Of a stretch of DNA of 7,655 nt, positions 4,767 through 7,655 are shown in pieces (within the stretch, counting starts at the first letter, position 1; every line of letters begins with the position of its first letter). The position numbers were made by a program, and so were the translations under genes. Below the pieces are notes generated by a model. That model was given only the letters and a program-made list of their open reading frames with translations. It was not told the origin of the DNA and searched no databases. The DNA lies in assembly GCA_022712075.1 (NCBI GenBank), contig JALAHE010000166.1, forward strand, positions 1-7,655, written 5' to 3'. The stretch is from Galactobacter sp. (GTDB lineage: Bacteria; Actinomycetota; Actinomycetes; Actinomycetales; Micrococcaceae).

Positions 4767-6884
4767 GTGACCCTCACCGCCCACACCAACTTTGTGCCCA
4801 GCTACGCCCTCGACGCCTGGTGGACGCCCGCCGACGGCACCGCCGGGACCGAGGTCCGCGACGCCTCCACGGGTGAGCTGATCGCCCAGGCCTCCACCTC
4901 CGGCCTCGACATCGCGGCCATGATCAACCACGCTCGCACCGTGGGCCAGGCGGGCCTCAAGGCCCTCAGCCTGCACGAGCGCGCCCTCATTTTGAAGCAG
5001 CTCGCGCTGTACCTGCAGGAGCACCGCGAGGAGCTGGATCGCCTGAACCTCGCCACGGGCGCCACGAAGCGCGACGGCTTCGTTGACATCGACGGCGGCA
5101 TCGGCGTGCTCTTCACCTTCTCCTCGAAGGGTCGCCGCGAGCTCCCGAACGCCAACGTCATCGAGGAGGGCCCGGTCGAGGTCCTCTCCAAGGACGGCTC
5201 GTTCCAGGGCGCGCACGTCTTCACCGCGCTCCCGGGCGTTGCGGTGCAGATCAACGCCTTCAACTTCCCGGTCTGGGGCATGCTCGAGAAGTTCGCCCCG
5301 GCCTTCATCGCCGGCGTGCCGACGATCGTCAAGCCGGCCACGCCCACGGGCTACCTGACCGAGGCCTGCGTTCGCCTCATGGTCGAGTCCGGCCTCCTGC
5401 CGGCCGGCTCCATCCAGCTCGTCTCCGGCTCCGCCCGCGAGCTGCTCGATCACCTTGACTACCGCGACATGGTGGCCTTCACGGGTTCCGCCGCCACGGC
5501 CCACGGCCTCGGCAAGCACGTCAACGTCACCGAGGGAGGCGTGCGCTTCACGGCCGAGACCGACTCGCTCAACGCCGCGATCCTTGGCCCTGACGCCACC
5601 GAGGACACCCCGGAGTTCACGGCCTTCATCCGTTCGGTTTCCAACGAGGTCACCGCCAAGGCCGGCCAGAAATGCACCGCCGTGCGCCGCGTCCTGGTGC
5701 CCGCCGGGCGTCGCGACGCCGTCGTGGCCGCCCTGGCCGCGACCTTCGATTCCCGCACCAAGACCGGCGATCCCCGCGCTGAGGGCGCCACGATGGGCCC
5801 GCTCGCCTCCATGGATCAGCTGCGCGATGTTCGCGACGCCGTTGGCCGCCTCGTGGCCGGCGGCGGCGCCGTGGCCTACGGCGACCCGAGCGCGCAGGAT
5901 GCCGTGACGCAGGAGGGTCAGACCGCCGAGGCCGGCGCGTACATGTCGCCCGTCGTGCTGACCTGGGAGAACCCCAACGCCCCGGCCGTGCACGAGATCG
6001 AGGCCTTCGGCCCTGTCACGTCCGTCATCGAGTACTCCGATGTGGACGACGCCGTTCGCCTTGCCGCGATGGGCGGCGGCTCGCTCGTGGCCACGATCTG
6101 CTCGCACGACCCGTCCGTGGTCGTGGCGCTGACCCAGGGCATCGCGGCCCACCACGGCCGCGTCCACGTCCTGGACCGCGACGACGCCAAGACCTCCACG
6201 GGACACGGCTCGCCCATGCCGCACCTGATCCACGGCGGCCCCGGCCGCGCCGGCGGCGGCGAGGAGCTCGGCGGCATCCGCGCCGTCAAGCACCACATGG
6301 CCCGCACCGCCCTGCAGGGCAGCCCCGACATGCTCACCGCCGTGACGCAGGTCTGGCACACGGGCGCCAAGCAGTCCCTGGCCGGCGACCCCGAGTTCGG
6401 TGGCAGCCCCGAGAACGTGCACCCGTTCCGCAAGTCCCTGGCCGAGCTGCGCATCGGCGACGGCTTCGCCTCGGGCCTGCGCCAGGTCTCCCGCGAGGAG
6501 ATCCAGGCCTTCGCCGACACCACGGGCGACACCTTCTACGCCCACACGCAGCCCGACGCCGCCGAGGCCAACCCCTTCTTCCCCGGCATCGTGGCTCACG
6601 GCTACCTGCTGGTCTCCTGGGCCGCAGGTCTCTTCGTGGAGCCCGCGCCGGGGCCGGTGCTTGCCAACTACGGCCTGGAGAACCTGCGCTTCATCACGCC
6701 GGTCGCCGCCGGCGACTCGATCCGCGTGACGCTCACGGCCAAGAAGATCACCCCGCGCGTCACCGACGAGTACGGGGAGGTTGCCTGGGATGCCGTGCTG
6801 AACAACCAGAACGGTGAGCTCGTCGCCACCTACGACGTCCTCACCCTCGTGGAGAAGGAGGACATCACCTACAAGAACTGGTGA
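4767..6884 (+). CDS. paaZ: PaaZ, bifunctional oxepin-CoA hydrolase / 3-oxo-5,6-dehydrosuberyl-CoA semialdehyde dehydrogenase
   Basis: In aerobic phenylacetate breakdown, PaaZ opens the oxepin-CoA ring with its C-terminal MaoC-like domain. Its N-terminal aldehyde dehydrogenase then oxidises the resulting semialdehyde to 3-oxo-5,6-dehydrosuberyl-CoA with NADP+, in the cytosol. The 705 residues align with remembered E. coli PaaZ (about 680) almost throughout. Dehydrogenase part, about 1-530: INAFNFPVWGMLEK (162-175, Asn166 at the catalytic Asn position), FTGSAAT, Glu264 (ETDSLN) and catalytic Cys303 in GQKCT; the 39-residue Glu-Cys spacing equals that of E. coli E256/C295. Then HGGPGRAGGGEELGG (489-503). 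Hydratase part, about 550-700: FADTTGDTFYAH with Asp588 and His593 (matching D561/H566), then NPFFPG and AHGY. Start: GTG with GGGAAAGG six bases upstream. Both active sites look intact. Glu is almost always GAG. It stands alone, with no other paa gene adjacent in the window. Confidence 0.97.
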   Translation: MTLTAHTNFVPSYALDAWWTPADGTAGTEVRDASTGELIAQASTSGLDIAAMINHARTVGQAGLKALSLHERALILKQLALYLQEHREELDRLNLATGATKRDGFVDIDGGIGVLFTFSSKGRRELPNANVIEEGPVEVLSKDGSFQGAHVFTALPGVAVQINAFNFPVWGMLEKFAPAFIAGVPTIVKPATPTGYLTEACVRLMVESGLLPAGSIQLVSGSARELLDHLDYRDMVAFTGSAATAHGLGKHVNVTEGGVRFTAETDSLNAAILGPDATEDTPEFTAFIRSVSNEVTAKAGQKCTAVRRVLVPAGRRDAVVAALAATFDSRTKTGDPRAEGATMGPLASMDQLRDVRDAVGRLVAGGGAVAYGDPSAQDAVTQEGQTAEAGAYMSPVVLTWENPNAPAVHEIEAFGPVTSVIEYSDVDDAVRLAAMGGGSLVATICSHDPSVVVALTQGIAAHHGRVHVLDRDDAKTSTGHGSPMPHLIHGGPGRAGGGEELGGIRAVKHHMARTALQGSPDMLTAVTQVWHTGAKQSLAGDPEFGGSPENVHPFRKSLAELRIGDGFASGLRQVSREEIQAFADTTGDTFYAHTQPDAAEANPFFPGIVAHGYLLVSWAAGLFVEPAPGPVLANYGLENLRFITPVAAGDSIRVTLTAKKITPRVTDEYGEVAWDAVLNNQNGELVATYDVLTLVEKEDITYKNW

Positions 6885-6899
6885 TGCCTGCCCTGTACA

Positions 6900-6955
6900 G
6901 CACGACGACGCCGCGGTGACCCTTCCATGACGAGGTCACCGCGGCGTCGTCGTGC
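6900..6955. terminator. Bidirectional terminator, perfect 22-bp stem-loop
   Basis: The left arm at 6900-6921 (begins GCACGACGACG, ends GGTGACC) is exactly complementary to the right arm at 6934-6955, with a 12-base loop. It lies 15 bases after the paaZ stop and between two converging genes, so it can end transcripts from both sides. No T tract follows on either strand, as is common for actinobacterial hairpin terminators. Confidence 0.85.
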
Positions 6956-6963
6956 GTTGGGAA

Positions 6964-6980
6964 GCCGGGCAGCGCCCGGC
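6964..6980 (-). terminator. Short GC hairpin after the GNAT gene
   Basis: GCCGGGC and GCCCGGC flank a 3-base loop, a perfect 7-bp stem nine bases after the GNAT stop on the minus strand. It is followed on that strand by TTCCC. It could act as a first terminator ahead of the larger shared stem-loop. Confidence 0.45.
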
Positions 6981-6989
6981 GCCAGCGCC

Positions 6990-7655
6990 TCAGGCCTCCG
7001 GAATGCCGAGCTCGGCGCGCAGTCCCGCGACGTCGCCCTCGACGCTCAGCGCCCACTCGGGGCGGACGAACTCGTGGGGCTCCATGGCGAACAGGACCGT
7101 GCGGGCGGGTTGGCCTGCGCTGACCTCACGCACGCGGCCGTTCTCGCGGTAGCCGACCGAGCGGGAGACGCCCTGCGAGGGCAGATTCCAGTCGTAGGCG
7201 CCCGAGGTGGCCTCGGTAGCGCCGAGGTGGTCGAAGGCGAACGCGAGGATCGCCTGGCGCATCTCCTTGCCCAGGCCCTTGCCCTGCTCGGAGGCGGTGA
7301 GCCAGGAACCCGTGCCGACGGAGCGGTTGAGCGCGAAGTTCTTCACGAAGTAGTCCTGGCGGCCGATGATCGGCGCCTCCCACCAGGCCTCCACATCCGC
7401 GTCGACGCGGCGTACGGCGAAGCTGAGGTTCCAGTTTTCCGGCTCGCGGGAGGCGCGTTCCTCCCAGATGTTCTTGGCCGTGCTGGGGAGCATCTCCTCG
7501 CGCGGGGCCAGCGACCATGGCACCACAAACGGCATCTGGTCCGCCGGGTGGATGCCCGCGACGGCGGCGTCCACGAGTCCCACAATGTCCTCGTCCCAGG
7601 CCGGGCGCAGGGCCAGGCGCGGGGTGCGCAGCACGAGCCCGAGGCTGGGCAGGGC
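6990..7655 (-). CDS. GNAT family N-acetyltransferase, RimJ/RimL-like; N-terminus probably beyond the window
   Basis: The protein transfers an acetyl group from acetyl-CoA to an amine; the acceptor is unknown (protein N-terminus, small molecule or antibiotic are all possible). Numbered from the GTG at 7634: LRTPRLALRP (2-11) is the usual first strand of Acetyltransf_3-type GNATs; GTGSWL (107-112) precedes the acetyl-CoA loop EQGKGLGKEMR (116-126); and N150, S157 and VGYRENGRVRE (160-170) match the RimJ/RimL C-terminal pattern. From the GTG it has 214 residues, a normal length, but no ribosome site precedes it. The frame stays open for seven more codons to the window edge, so the true start probably lies outside. 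It converges with paaZ and shares its terminator. No link to phenylacetate is evident. Confidence 0.88.
   Translation of the reverse strand, partial: ALPSLGLVLRTPRLALRPAWDEDIVGLVDAAVAGIHPADQMPFVVPWSLAPREEMLPSTAKNIWEERASREPENWNLSFAVRRVDADVEAWWEAPIIGRQDYFVKNFALNRSVGTGSWLTASEQGKGLGKEMRQAILAFAFDHLGATEATSGAYDWNLPSQGVSRSVGYRENGRVREVSAGQPARTVLFAMEPHEFVRPEWALSVEGDVAGLRAELGIPEA

Noticed and set aside
4662..6599. Minus-strand ORF of 645 codons opposite paaZ
   Set aside because: Shadow of paaZ; repetitive Gly/Arg/Val/His composition, no motif, and paaZ is certain.
6865..7056. Minus-strand ORF of 63 codons across the terminator
   Set aside because: It spans the perfect stem-loop and overlaps the ends of paaZ and the GNAT gene, and its Arg/Gly-rich product has no motif.
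7126..7585. Overlapping minus-strand ORFs of 130 and 80 codons at the right end
   Set aside because: Out-of-frame shadows of the GNAT gene, which has a clear acetyl-CoA loop.

Overview
The window is dense, GC-rich DNA (judged by eye at roughly 65-70% G+C) whose codons mostly end in G or C. It uses GTG starts, and its terminators are hairpins without a U tract. This points to an actinobacterium, plausibly a Micrococcales-type genome; the genus cannot be fixed from the sequence alone. Six protein-coding genes are supported, two of them cut by the window edges. No tRNA, rRNA, CRISPR array, insertion sequence or phage gene was seen.

Left part (1-3272). A peptidase S10 (serine carboxypeptidase-like) gene runs leftward off the window edge, with its Ser, Asp and His catalytic motifs all visible. 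It diverges from a rightward ABC-F ATPase gene, a ribosome-associated type of soluble twin-ATPase. The 263-base gap between them holds an unusually AT-rich patch in which -10-like boxes on both strands overlap inside an imperfect dyad. It also holds a long potential leader for the ABC-F gene with a hairpin and two small upstream ORFs. The S10 gene has visibly different codon use from the other genes.

Middle part (3273-4766). Two leftward genes form a probable two-gene transcription unit: a short-chain dehydrogenase/reductase resembling the SDR16C/RDH10 branch, then a small zinc-ribbon protein of unknown function. The latter starts in the same frame 30 bases after the SDR stop codon. The SDR gene diverges from paaZ across an intergenic control region. 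That region has a good match to the TetR-type PaaR operator immediately before the paaZ start, an extended -10 box, and a CRP/GlxR-like dyad.

Right part (4767-7655). paaZ encodes the bifunctional ring-opening enzyme of aerobic phenylacetate (phenylacetyl-CoA/oxepin-CoA) degradation, with aldehyde dehydrogenase and MaoC-like hydrolase domains that both keep their catalytic residues. No other paa gene is in the window. paaZ ends at a perfect 22-bp stem-loop shared with a converging GNAT N-acetyltransferase gene that runs in from the right edge. The most informative material is regulatory: the PaaR-type operator at paaZ and the overlapping promoter/dyad between S10 and ABC-F. No clearly new multi-gene system is present.
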